DNA of 64,000 nucleotides, taken from NCBI GenBank assembly GCA_019279435.1, contig JAAALK010000079.1:109738664-109802663 (forward strand). The letters are read 5' to 3'. Under the pieces are notes generated by a model. The model saw only the letters and a list, made by a program, of their open reading frames with translations, did not search any database and had not been told where the DNA came from. This stretch comes from Zizania palustris. Its lineage: Eukaryota > Streptophyta > Magnoliopsida > Poales > Poaceae. Below, in pieces: positions 33,040 through 44,838 of the stretch (position 1 is the stretch's first letter; each line of letters begins with the position of its first letter). Both the position numbers and the translations under genes were made by a program.

Positions 33040-33317
33040 TTGCCAAAGGGGGAGAGCTTTGCGATGTTCTCTACCGTAAGAAGCATAATTTCGAAAAAGG
33101 GGAGAGATTTTTGGCATACAGGGGGAGAAAAATTTGCAACTCAAGGGGAGATTTGCCAAAGGGGCTTTTTACTCTTTTACAAAGGGGGAGAAAAATTCTT
33201 TTATCAAGTGACATGCTTTGGCTCTTTTCTGAGTTTTTATGGTCACTTGTGTGCTGAAAGTTTTTAAATTTTCTTGAACTTCGATTTGGTTGTCAATGCA
33301 CTCATCAAGGGGGAGAT
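33040..33317 (+). repeat. Array of polypurine tracts before the element 2 3' LTR
   Basis: Six purine runs of the type caaagggggagag, aaaaaggggagagat, cagggggagaaaaa, caaggggagat, caaagggggagaaaaa and tcaagggggagat are spaced over 280 bp; the last abuts the LTR and is the likely true PPT. Confidence 0.8.
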
Positions 33318-35295
33318 TGAGAAACCAAGGGTGGTTTCGGTGTATGTGATGAGTGATTGACAGGATTATTTACCCTCTGTTCGAAGGGTACCTCCGGAGG
33401 GGCTTCGGAGGTGGTACCTCCGAAGGGTGTTCGGAGGTGTGTCACCGGAGTGTGTTCGGTGTTTGCGTGCTGTAGCTGTGCAGCGGAGTGTGCTCGTCGG
33501 AGGGGTCCGGCAGTACACGATGACAGGGTTCGTACCGATGGCTTCGGTACTTTGGGCGGTACACCGGAGTGTGTACCGGAGGTTGCTAACCCGGAGAGGT
33601 CTCCGGAGTACTGGATACACTTGTCTGTTTGTCTGTGGTGCGCAGGGACTTCGGAGGCGACGGACAAGGTTCGAGCCGGTGAACCTGGGTCAAGCGGGTG
33701 GTTTGATGCCAGGGGAGCAGGGAGCTCCGTCACGGTGGCTGCGAAGGTGGTCCGGGTCGGTCCTCGGGTCGAGGCGTGCCAGGTGAAGGCAGAGAGTGCG
33801 GAGCGTGGCTCCGGCTGAAGGTACTCCGAGACAAAGTCCTCGGAGGTGAGGCACTTCGAAGGTACTCCGAATGGAGTGACTTCGGAGTTGGTGGACCAAG
33901 TCCTCTGCGGAGGCAAGGGTTCGAAGTGTGCTCCGGAGGGAGACACTCGAAGGTGCCCGACGAAGGTCTCAGAAGTCGAGGCGCATCGAAGGCATGGTCC
34001 GGGTGAGGCTCGTCGAGGAGTGTGCTCTGGAGTGAGGCACTGCGACAGGAGTGCTCATGGAATGCTTCATGCGGAGGCCTTGGACGAAGGAGGGACTTCG
34101 AAGGGCGGTACTCCGAAGGTGGGGCTTCGGAGTAAGGATGACTTGTGGTACTTAGGCCATGCATGGCTTCGGTACACGGACGGACGGTGTTCGAGCTGGG
34201 AGTAGCTGCGAAGCCGTGGTGATCCACTCCGGAGGTGGTGGTGCGAAGGCCCAAGGGCTTTGACGGCTTCGGCTCAAAACCGTCACTGTATCGAAGGACT
34301 TCTCCGGCGGAGCGAAGGCCAACAGGCTGCAGGCTTCTCGCCGAAGCTTCCGCACCCCTCGCGTGCGAAGGGAGGTTCCAGAAGTCAACACTGTAAAGGC
34401 TGACACTGTCTGTTCTGAAAAAGGCTGACACTGTCCCTCTGCAGCTGACAGAGAAGCCTCCAAAATAAAGGTGGACTACCTTTTGTACCCCTTAGTTCTG
34501 TAGAGACAAAATCTGTTGTAACCCTAGGGGTAAAGTAGTCACTTCCTTAGGATGAAGCCGTGGGCTATAAATATGGGGGCTCGGTAGGTAACATTTAACA
34601 CTTTGAGCATTTACTGTTGAGCTCCTGTAGACAGACCTCGCTGTATTCATTCTGAGTTCAATTTATTTCAGTGTTCCTTGTTCAAGCGGCGAAGCCCTGT
34701 TTTTCTTGTGCTTTTTGCTTGAGCTCGCTTTGCATACTTCGCTAGTTTAGTGCACCGAAGCCTGTTGAGGCGAAGGTAGTTTTTCGTGCGAGGTGTGCTT
34801 TGTCAGGAGCATTCGCTCTGTGTAACAGGAGGTGTAACCTCGCTGCTTACTAGCGTAGCCCTGACCGAGGCCCGTTTGCTTCTTGTGTCGAAGCCTTTAG
34901 CATAGTCCGTTTTGTGTGCGTGTAGACCTTCGCGTACGAAGCCCAGCACCAGTTGCTGTCGCCAAGTACTTGGTCGAAGTCCTCAGAGGGCTGTCCACTC
35001 TTGCGAAGGGTGAAGTGCGAAGCCTGCTCGAAGCACCTCGTGTGCGGAGCCTGCACTGACTTAGCAGAGTAGATTTTCGAGGGTTGTTCGTGGAGCGAAG
35101 TCTTTTTGGCTTCGAACTTTTGCTCCTGCGAAGCCTGTGTTCGGAGCTGTCGAAGTACCTCCGAACCAGACCTTCGAAGGTTGTGTTCGAAGCCTGTTCC
35201 GCAGAAGACAGAACAGAACCGAAGGCTAAGTTTTTAGCCCGAAATTTTAAAAGCTCCCATTCACCCCCCCTCTGGTCGCCGTTTCCGGTCCAACA
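33318..35295 (+). repeat. 3' LTR of element 2 (1978 bp)
   Basis: It is the partner of 24491-26470. It is followed by the duplicated target GATGA. Confidence 0.93.
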
Positions 35296-35300
35296 GATGA

Positions 35301-35677
35301 CAAACACGACAGAGATAAAGAAATATTTTAATAACAGTATCTATAATTAAGCGCAAAGCTCCCCCTGAAAGAGTGATGGGGTGCAAGTATGTGGAGCAAG
35401 ATATGAGTTATAAGTATACATAATGCCAAACACAATTCAAAAGTTCAATAAAGCAAAGCACACAAGAGTTTGTCATAATACGAGAAAATAGTTCAAATTA
35501 AGTTCAACATGACATGGGAAGCAATTAATGTTCTTATTACAACCAATCATAGATAGATAGACAGAGCAGACTAGATCCTAGATCCTAAGAACTAATCCTG
35601 ACTACTTCCTGACTACTCCTGACTATTTCTCCTTATTTCTTCTTCTCCCCCTTTTGGCATCAAGAACCAAAAAGAGA
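35301..35677 (-). other. Element 3 3' non-coding DNA next to element 2
   Basis: It is AT-rich, with pyrimidine tracts (ctccccctgaaa, ttctcccccttttggc) that are polypurine tracts on the element strand. No gene is seen. Confidence 0.6.
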
Positions 35678-36949
35678 CTAATCCTGGGATGGAGGAGGCT
35701 TAGTATCATCAAGGCGATGACGACGACGCTGATACTGAATAGGATAGCCTACAGAAGATGATGAATCTAGTCGATCAACTCGAGAAGAAAGAGTGTCAAT
35801 CCTAGAGTTGAGACGCTTTTGACCGCTTTGAAGGTTCTGCAAATGGGCGGTGATTGCTTCCTGACCCAAAGCCATCTGATCCATCCTTTCATTCAACTGA
35901 TGGAAACCCGCTGTCACTTGTTGAAGCACTGGATCAAAGAACTGAGCGGCATCCATACCAAAATAAGGAGGAGGAGCATAGGCGCCTGATCCAGAATCCT
36001 GAGGTGGAGGTGGAGGAGCAAAGGAGCTGCTGGGAATGTCCTGAGGATGAACCTGCCTCGCACCCACATCAGCTGGATCGGCAGCTGGAGCCAAAGGAAC
36101 AGCCGGGAAACGAGGCCTGTACTGAGAGTGAGATATATCAAGACGCTCATTCACGTTTCCCACTTTGCTCAAGATCAGTCTCATGATAAAGGGAGCATAG
36201 TAGACTCCAAGAGTGAGGCTTCCCTTTGAGAGGGCCATCTCATAGAGCATCAGGTGGATGACATCAAACCTCTTTCCAGTCATCACTTAGTCCAAGAGAG
36301 TCCAAGTAACACCACGAATGGCATCATTGTTGCCCAGACGGGGTAAGATGGAGTGTTGCAAGATGCGATGTGCCACACTATGCAGAGTCTTCATTCCAGT
36401 GACCCCTCCAATCTTGTGAGCAGTAGAAGGGATATAGAATTGTGCCATCTCAGCTTCTGACAAAGGATTATGAGTAAACTCATCATGCAATCGAAGCCCA
36501 GAAGAAAACCTTATGTCACAAGCACTATGAATTTCTTGCTTTGAAGCAATGCAGAAGAAGTCTCCCGTCATCCATGTGAGAGAGTCACAAGTGGCTGGTA
36601 TGAACACTATGGCATAAAACTGACGAATGACATCCCAGTTGAAATCTTGCTTCAAGTTGACTGTCTTATGAATCCCAATAGTTCCAATTACATTCCTGAG
36701 AGCTGCAGCCTCTCCACTCAAATCCCTCTAAGAGATCCACTTATGAGGAGCCAAGGAACGGTTTTCATAAGTAATGTTGTATACCTCCTTCTGAAACTTG
36801 GTGTGAAACCACTGATCTGAGGTGTCTTTAGGTCTGAGAAATTGGTTGTGATGGCGCAGACGAGCAAAGTTCTCTTGATTCCGGACATCCACTTTGAATT
36901 CAAGTGATGCAAATGGATCTTCCCTAGCAGCTGGAGGCTGAGGAGCCAT
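35678..36949 (-). pseudogene. Extra (third) ORF of element 3 downstream of pol
   Basis: A single frame of about 424 codons runs on the minus strand from ATG 36949 to 35678, broken by in-frame TAG (36728-36730) and TAA (36287-36289). The N-terminal and central parts resemble, by memory, the putative plant transposon protein domain (WDVIRQFYAIVFIP, LSWMTGD-like, GLRLHDEFTHNPLS, MLYEMALSKGSLTLGVYYAPFIMRLI). The C-terminus is Pro-rich and then forms a probable coiled coil (QVTAGFHQLNERMDQMALG). Position after pol is where SIRE-type elements carry an additional or env-like ORF. I see no clear signal peptide and no strong transmembrane helix, so an envelope role is not supported. Function is unknown. 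Confidence 0.6.
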
Positions 36950-38577
36950 TTCTTCCTCATTCTCAGAGCTATGATCTTCATAGGCAAAGTCCTCATCACT
37001 GTCTGCTTGAAATTATCGGGATGACTGGCCACAGTCCTCAACATACTTTGAGTGACACTCATTTCCTTGAGAGCGACCGGCGTGAGGCATGACTGAAGCA
37101 AAACAATGATAATATGAATAAGCGAATCAAGATTGTGCATGATAGGATTATGGATATGATGGTGAGATAGGCTATGAAATTGCTAGCGGGCAAAATTATC
37201 AAGGAGCAAAAAATGAACAAAAAGGAGTGCCAAAATGGGATGCCGGTCTGACCGAGGCAATTGGGCCGGTCGACCACCAGTACATGGCCGGTCTGACTGC
37301 CCATTGCCAGCCGGTCCGACCGGCCTAGCAACCCGGGCACAAATTTCCTTTTGCACAAAATTTCTCCAAGTTCAAATTTGCCATAACAAAATTCATAGAG
37401 GCATGGGAAATGGTACCATAAGGCTAGAAATTGAAGTACAAGATGGATTTAGCCTAGGCAAGATCACATGCAAGCCCATGAACATGAACCCTAACCCTAA
37501 CCTCCAAGGGAATGAAAACAAGGGATTCTTCGGAGGAGAGATTCTTACCGGCAAGGGAAAATGAAACCGAGGTTGGACAGGAGAAGAACCACCGGTTGGA
37601 CCAGCAAGAATTGCGACGAAACGGATTTTTGAGGATTGGGGGCAAGAGACGAGGAGTAGGGCTCGGTTTGAGAAGAGAAGAATAATAGAGGGGAGAGAAA
37701 ACTAAATAAATAGGGGAGTTATATCCCTGCCCGAGCCCTAGTCTGACCGGCCATTGGGGCCCGGTCAGACCGACTCAGGTTGGGCGGTCGGACCGGCCAT
37801 GCCCTCCCGGTCAGACCGACTGCACTAATACCCAGTAAATTTATAATTCAAGAGAATGAAAGGGCAAAAGTGGAAAGTATAGCAAAATAATATTGAAAAA
37901 TTTCAAAATTTGCAGAAATAATGTATAACTCCCATAGTTTATAAAGCATCAAATTTTCAGATTTTTAAGTTAAAAATAAGGAAATACTCAAAAGTACGTT
38001 TTGGTTCAAAACGGTCATCGGACAATTTTCACCGAACTTCAACTTTAAATATCTTTTTGTAGGATGGTTAAAGTTGAAACATTTGAATACGAAAAATGTT
38101 CATATGATCAATCTATACAAGTTTTGTTTTGGACTAAAGTTCAAAAAATGTCTTGAAATGAAACTAAGGGAAAAATCTGATTTGACTCAAAAATAGAATC
38201 TTTAAGTTACCTTTTGGGTCAAAAAGAAAGTTCAAAGCTATAAAGGAGTTTTATTTGGACCAAAATGTTTGGAATACATTTGCAAACATATAGAGATACT
38301 TTTCATGAAATTCTTTACAAATTTAGACCCTTTTATGGATAAAATACATTTTGGAACAAAATGATCATTTTTAACCAAAACTTCCATTTGATTTTGTTTT
38401 TCAACACATTAAGAAATTTGCAATACATAAGAATAACCGCAAAACTCCCCCTTAATGTATAGCCTTAGGAAAACATATAAGATCACATGAAATTTAAATA
38501 TGACGCTTTAAGCATAAAAACATACATATATGACACAAAAGGATAGAAAAATTTAAAACTCACATATATGCATGATT
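36950..38577 (-). other. Element 3 region between pol and the third ORF
   Basis: Two clusters of ccggtctgaccgg-type palindromes (37235-37330 and 37740-37830) flank a G-rich stretch. 37840-38577 is AT-rich with no feature except aactcccccttaatg (38443-38457), a purine tract on the element strand. No gene is seen. Confidence 0.5.
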
Positions 38578-41322
38578 TCAAGCCACATTTGAGAAATCTA
38601 TTATATTTAATTCATTTCTAAGTTTACAAAAGCGGGATTCATCAAGTGGTTTGGTAATGATATCCGCCAATTGATCATCGGTTCTTATGTGGCTAATAAA
38701 AACGTCGCCTTTGCCAACATGATCTCTCAGAAAGTGATGGCGAATATCAATATGCTTGGTTCTAGAGTGTTGGACGAGATTGTTGGCAATTTTGACGGCG
38801 CTATCATTGTCACAAAGGAGAGGGATATTTGAGAATTCTATTCCATAGTCAAGCAAGGTTTGCCTCATCCAAAGTAATTGGGCACAACAACTACCTGCGG
38901 AGACATATTCCGCCTCGGCGGTGGAAAGGGCAACGGAGGTTTGTTTCTTAGAGGCCCAAGAAACAAGAGACCTCCCAAGAAATTGACAACCCCCGTAAGT
39001 GCTTTTTCTATCAACCTTGCAACCGGCATAATCCGAGTCGGAATAGCCGATTAGCTCAAATTTAGCACCTTTGGGGTACCACAAGCCTATATGGATAGAA
39101 TGTTTTAAATATTTCAGAATTCTCTTGACCACCATCAAATGACAATCTTTTGGTGCGGCTTGAAATCTAGCACACATGCAAACACTAAACATAATATCGA
39201 GCCTAGATGCGGTAAGGTAAAGCAAACTACCAATCATGGATATATATAATTTTTTGGTCTACCGATTTACCTCCCTCATTTAGGTCAAGATGTCTGTTGG
39301 TCGCCATAGGTGTCTTGATAGGCTTAGCTTCCATCAACACAAACCTTTTGAAATGACCATGAATATACTTCGTTTGACTCACAAAGGTTCCATTCTTGAG
39401 TTGCTTGACTTGAAGTCCAAGGAAGAAACTCAATTCTCCTATCATGGACATCTCAAATTCCCTAGACATCATATCACCAAAATCCTTGCAAAATACTTCA
39501 TTAGTAGAACCGAAAATAATATCATCGACATAAATTTGACAAACAAAGAAATCATCATTAATTATTTTTGTAAACAAGGTGGTATAGACTTTATCAATTT
39601 TAAAGCCCTTTGAGAGAAGAAAATCTCTCAATCTTTCATACCAAGCTCTAGGAGCTTGTTTTAAACCATAGAGAGATTTTGAGAGTTTATAAACATGATT
39701 AGGATTTTTAGGATTTTCAAAGCCGGGTGGTTGTTCAACAAAAGATAGTTCGGCTATTTAACCATTTAAGAAAGCACTTTTCACATCCATTTGATATAGT
39801 TTAATATCAAAACATGAAGCAAAAATGAGTAAGATGTGAATAGCCTCTAGTCTAGCAACGGGAGCAAATGTTTCACCGAAATCCAAACCTTCGACTTGAG
39901 TGAATCCTTGTGCTACCAATCTTGCCTTGTTTCTTACAACCAACCCGTTTTCATCTTGCTTATTCCTAAAAACCCACTTTGTTCCAATGACGTTGTGCTC
40001 CTTGGGTCTCTCCACCAATGTCCAAACCTTGTTTCTTTCAAAATTGTTAAGCTCCTCATACATAGCATTTACCCAATCTGGGTCATTTAGAGCTTCATCT
40101 ATATGTTTAGGCTCAATAGAAGAAACAAAAGAGTAATGCTCACAAATAGAAGCAACACGAGATCTAGTTTGAACACCCTTACTAATGTCACCCAAGACAT
40201 GATCAATTGGGTGATCTTTTGCGGTGGCATTGTGAACCTTGGATGGAATGGTAGATGATTGATCTTTGACTTTATCTTCATCAAGTTGAGTCAAATTTTG
40301 CGTAGCGGAAGTAGAGGCTTCAACTTGTGTAGAGGATGGAGGTTCATCATCTTCTTTAGGCTTGATATCACCGATGGACATGTTCTTCATTGCCCTCATC
40401 AAGCCTTCATCACCTACATCATCTAAATTTTCGTGCCCCTCTTGGGAGCCATTAGTCTCATCAAATTGAACATCCGAGGTTTCTTCTACAATACCTTTGC
40501 TCTTGTTATACACTCGGTACGCCTTGCTATTTGATGCATATCCAAGGAGAAATCCTTCATCACAACGGCTTTCGAATTTGGTTAGTCTAACACCTTTTCT
40601 ATAAATATAGCATTTGCAACTGAAAACACGAAAGTAAGCAATATTTGGTTTTCGTCCAATTAAAAATTCATATGGGGTCTTTTTCAAAAGACGATGCAAA
40701 TAAAGACGATTAGAAGCATGGCAAGAAGTGTTTATAGCTTCAGCCCAAAAGGAGTCGGAGACACTATACTCATCAAGCATAGTTCTAGCCATCTCAATTA
40801 GGGTCCTATTCTTTCTTTCCACAACACCATTTTGTTGTGGAGAATAGGTGGTGGAAAGCTCATGTTTAATGCTGAGATCATCACAATAATCATAAATATT
40901 TTTATTTTTAAACTCGGATCCATTGTCACTCCTTACTTTTATAATAGAATAATTGAATTCATTTTGAGCCCGTTTTGCAAACTTTTTGAAAATCTCGGAG
41001 GTTTTATCTTTGTCATGCAAAAAGAAAACCCAAGTAAATCTTGAGAAATTATCCACAACTACAAGACAAAAACTATTTCCTCCGATGCTTTTATAAGTTG
41101 TTGGACCAAATAAATCTATATGCAAATGCTTCAATGGTCTAGAAGTAGACATGATGCTTTTGCTAGGATGAGAGCAAGCGACTTGCTTCCCCGCTTGACA
41201 AGCACTACAAAGTTTATCTTTTTCAAATTTTATATCTTTTAAACCAATAACCAAATCTCGTTTTGCAAGCTTGTTTAGTTGACTCATTCCCACATGAGCA
41301 AGCCTTCTATGCCAAAGCCAAC

Positions 41323-41816
41323 TGTTAGCGTAAAAGATTACGCTAACAGGTTTCTAAAGATTAGAAACTAACAAACGAAGTGTTTGCGAAGGAAACTATT
41401 CCAAGCCTCTGAAAGGATAATAACTTAGAATAGTTCGAAAGTGTGTATTGAATAACTTGTATTCGGTCCCTATTACAGGGTAAAACGGGGGGTATTTATA
41501 GGCCCAAACATTAAGGAAAAGACCCTTTTACCCCTCTATTACAACCGACATAGTGGAAACTATTCGGTACCTTTAATAGGGCTAAAATGGTAAAAGACTA
41601 ATCTAATGAGAAAAAAGATAAGTCTTCCATCTTAGCTGGCAAAGAAGCTCTCGGAAGAGTCCATGTTCGAAGATAGTACCGAATCAAAGTTCGTCATCAT
41701 ACTTCAAACTTGATTCAATGCATCCCCGAAGTCATATGCTGGAAATCTTGGACTTAATCACCAACCTTTGTCCTGTTACTGCAATAACCCTGAAGATGGA
41801 AAATTTTCCCCCAACA
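41323..41816 (-). mobile_element. Solo LTR of the element G family, minus orientation, TSD CCAAC
   Basis: The 494-bp LTR is the reverse complement of the element G LTR, with TSD CCAAC at 41318-41322 and 41817-41821. No internal region remains. It is inserted in the element 3 pol just before the integrase finger. Confidence 0.93.
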
Positions 41817-41882
41817 CCAACCCAATGAGGTTTTTGCAACCAAACAAGTTTTTAAATTAGCTTCATTTGAAGGGAGATCCAC
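41817..41882 (-). other. 66-bp island of element 3 pol between two solo LTRs
   Basis: On the minus strand it translates to LPSNEANLKTCLVAKTSLGW, the expected copia sequence upstream of the integrase WHRR motif. This shows that both LTRs landed independently in the same element. Confidence 0.88.
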
Positions 41883-42377
41883 TGTTGGGGGAAAATATTC
41901 CATCCTCAGGGTTATTGCAGTAACAACACAAAGGCAGATAATGGATTCGAAGGTTTCCAACATGCATCTTCGGAGATGCCTTGAGTCAAGCTCGAAGTAT
42001 GGATGTGGACCTTAGTTCGGAGTATATCTTCGAACATAGACTCTTTTGAGATCTTTTCTGCCAGCTAAGATGGAAGGCTTATCTTCTTTCTCATTAGATT
42101 AGTCTTTTACCATTTTAGCCCTATTAAGGGTACCGAATAGTTTCCACTATGTCGGTTGTAACAGAGGGGTAAAAGAGTCTTTTCCCTAATGTTTGGGCCT
42201 ATAAATACCCCCCGTTTCACCCTGTAATAGGGACCGAATACAAGTTATTCAATACACACATTCGAACTATTCTAAGTTATTATCCTTTCGGAGGCTTAGA
42301 ACAGTTCACTTCGCAAACACTTCGTTTGTTAGTTTCTAATCTTCAGAAACCTGTTAGCGTAATCTTTTACGCCAACA
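41883..42377 (+). mobile_element. Solo LTR of the element G family, plus orientation, TSD TCCAC
   Basis: The 495-bp LTR has TSD TCCAC at 41878-41882 and 42378-42382. It differs from the element G LTRs at more sites than those differ from each other. Confidence 0.93.
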
Positions 42378-42751
42378 TCCACCAAATAGAGATTTCCAAA
42401 ACGAAAACCTTTGAAAACTAAGGAGTTATCATGGATACGAGTTACAAATACTTCTTGAGGATTAAATGTGCATTAAAGGCCTAAATCACATAGTTGAGTA
42501 ATAGACAATAAGTTGAAATTCAATGACTCAACTAGTGAAACATTGGAAATTGAGAAATCATTTGAAATAGCAATTTTACCTAGACCCATTACCTTGCCTT
42601 TACTATTATCACCAAAAGTCACTTTTTCTTGATCTTCGGCACCAACTTCAAATGATGTGAACATTTTCCTATCATCGATCATGTGTTGAGTGCACCCACT
42701 CTCAAGCACCCAATGTGATCCTCCGGTGTGGTAGTTTACCTACAAAAGAGA

Positions 42752-44786
42752 TCAAGCCTTTTTAGGTACCCAAATCCTTTTAGATCCTTGTAGGTTAGTT
42801 ACTAAAGCTTTTGGCACCCAAATGTATTTCTTCTTTTCTCCTAAAATAGGAGTGCCTAAAAACTTAGCATAAATGGAGCCATCATTAGCTCTCTTAAGCA
42901 TGTAATGAGAATCAAATACACCACATTTAGGGATTTTGTTTATATGACATTCACCTATCATGTGACCAACTTCACGACATTTATTACAAAATTTACCATT
43001 GCTCTTAACAAACCTTGGAGCTTGATAAGAAGGCTTTTTGCCCTTCTTGGGAACAAAACCAAGTCCCTCCTTGTTGAAGGAGCATCTTTGTTCGCTTAAG
43101 ATTTTGTCAAGAGTATTTTTGCCTTTGAAGCATCTTTCCAAACTCTTACTTAGCTTGGCAACTTGCTCCTTGAGCTCATGATTCTCAACAACTAATAATG
43201 AATTAGATGAAGATGATACATTTGTGGAACATAATGCACTATCAATAGTGGATGAACATGGCATAGAAAGTAAATCATCACATGAGGTGGATATGCTAGT
43301 CTTAGTTGGAATGCAATTAGCAACATTTAGACAAGCATCATCAAAAATATCACATGTAACGCCTATATCTACCTTGGGCTTAATGAGTGTAGAGGCAAGG
43401 AGAGTTTCATGAGTTTCCTCAAGCATCTCATGAGAGACCAAAAGCATCTCATGAGAAGTCTTTAACTCCTCATATTTAGCTACTAAAGACTCATGGTCTT
43501 TCTTTAGAGCCTTAAACTTGACTCTCTCTTTGCCGTTTAACTCATTGAGCTCCTCAAGAATTTGTGCAAGATCATCATAAAACAATTCATCATCACTATC
43601 ATCTTTTTCACTAACACAAGTAGATTTTAACTTAGTACTTCCTTTTTCCATGAGACAAAAAGGAGAGTATAGTGATGGAGCTTCCGATCCCCGCCATGTT
43701 CTTCTTTCTTGGATTTGACTCACCACCTGACTCGGAGCTTGAAGAGGAGTCGGAGCTATCTTCATTTGAGTCCCATTCTCCCAAAAATGCTTCATTTCTA
43801 CCCTTTTTCTTGTTCAACTTCTTGAAGAGCTTTTTCTTCCCACTCTTCTCCTTGTTCTTCTTTTGAGATTTTTCATCTTCACTCTCTTGTTTGTTTGGGC
43901 ATATTGAGGCAAAATGACCCTTCTCATTGCACTCATAACACCTCACATTCTTTAGACTCCTTTTGGTTGACTTCTTGTCACCATTGTTCTTGAAGGAACT
44001 TGAAGAGTTTCCTCTCTTTTTCATGAATCAGTTGAACTTTCTCACAAAGAGAGTCATCTCTTCATCTTCGGTATCACCATCACAAGAAGTGTCTTCTTTT
44101 TCACATTTTTTCTCCACCTTGGCTTTCAAGGGAATGTTCTTCTTCTTGGATGAGGAGTGATCTTTGGAGCTTCCTTCAATTCTCTTGTTCTTGTAAATCT
44201 CATTTGTGTTGATAGTCCCCAAGAGTGTTGTGGGAGTCAAACTTGACATGTCCGAGTTAATAAGGAAGGTCACCAATGTGTCATATTTCTCGGGCAAGGC
44301 TCTTAACATTTTTTGAGCAACTTCCAACTCCGTGTACTTCACTCCAACACCCTTGAGATCATTGACCATCACATTGAGTCTTGCATACATCTCATTTACA
44401 CTTTCATTTGGCAACATGGTAAATGTTTCATAGTTGATCTTGAGGTAGTGTGACTTGGCATTCTTCATGCTTGTCGTTCCAACATGTATATCTTGAAGTG
44501 TGATCCAAATATCATGTGCCGTTGGGATATTGCTTATTCTATTGAATTCTTCGGCACACAAACAATAGAACAAGGTATTTGTAGCTTGAGCATAAAGTTG
44601 CATATCTTTCTTGTTTTGATAAGTTAAATTCATCTTGTCTTCAACTTCATAACCTAGCTCAACAATACGCCAAATTTCAAAGCTCATGGCTTTGAGGTGA
44701 GCAGCCATACGTACTTTCCAAATAGAATAATTTGAGCCATCAAAGAAAGGACCTTTGCCTACATTGTGAACCAACTCGTCGGACAT
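42752..44786 (-). pseudogene. Element 3 gag
   Basis: Start ATG 44786, 53 bp from the LTR. The gag core (FFDGSNYSIWKVRMAAHL; AHDIWITLQDIHVG) runs to a TGA at 44028-44030. The same frame continues with the first knuckle CYECNEKGHFASIC and a Lys/Ser-rich acidic stretch. A frameshift near 43700-43790 leads to a coiled-coil segment (LEELNELNGKERVKFKALKKD) and the second knuckle CNKCREVGHMIGEC. The architecture is the same as element 2 gag, but the sequence is strongly diverged, so it is a different family. Confidence 0.85.
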
Positions 44787-44820
44787 CTTCTCTCTAGGTG
44801 GTAAAGCCTAAATTGAGAGA

Positions 44821-44836
44821 CCAAGCTCTGATACCA
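44821..44836 (-). other. Primer-binding site of element 3 (initiator Met tRNA)
   Basis: The minus strand reads TGGTATCAGAGCTTGG, 2 bp from the LTR. Confidence 0.9.
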
Positions 44837-44838
44837 CT

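Larger units (their letters stand above)
32165..33317 (+). other. Element 2 post-pol non-coding region
   Basis: It begins with gagggggagctg, includes the conserved block (32390-32830) and ends with a series of purine tracts before the 3' LTR. Confidence 0.8.
24491..35295 (+). mobile_element. Element 2: SIRE/Maximus-like copia, full length, TSD GATGA
   Basis: The 10.8-kb element has ~1980-bp LTRs (24491-26470, 33318-35295) that differ at about a dozen sites by eye. Target duplication GATGA is at 24486-24490 and 35296-35300. PBS, gag with two zinc knuckles, pol, a conserved non-coding block, a region with repeated polypurine tracts, and the LTR follow in order. It is inserted 26 bp inside the 3' LTR boundary of element 3. 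Low LTR divergence marks it as one of the youngest insertions in the nest. Confidence 0.94.
38578..42709 (-). pseudogene. Element 3 pol, interrupted by two solo gypsy LTRs, stops and frameshift
   Basis: The protease start at about 42709 reads LESGCTQHM, with Glu where the catalytic Asp of DSG is expected. A TAA lies at about 42473. The solo LTRs at 41323-41816 and 41883-42377 split the stretch between protease and integrase. Integrase follows (CSACQAGKQ; DLFGPTTYKSIGG; SDNGSEFKN; PQQNGVVERKNR). RT begins in the same frame, with a TAA at 39758-39760, and carries YVDDIIFGS. A frameshift near 39240 leads to RNase H (DSDYAGC, LSTAEAEYVSAG, KHIDIRHHFLRDH), ending at 38578. Clearly dead. Confidence 0.87.

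Noticed and set aside
35678..36949. Retroviral-type envelope gene
   Set aside because: I see no convincing signal peptide, fusion-like region or C-terminal membrane anchor; the C-terminus is Pro-rich and coiled coil.
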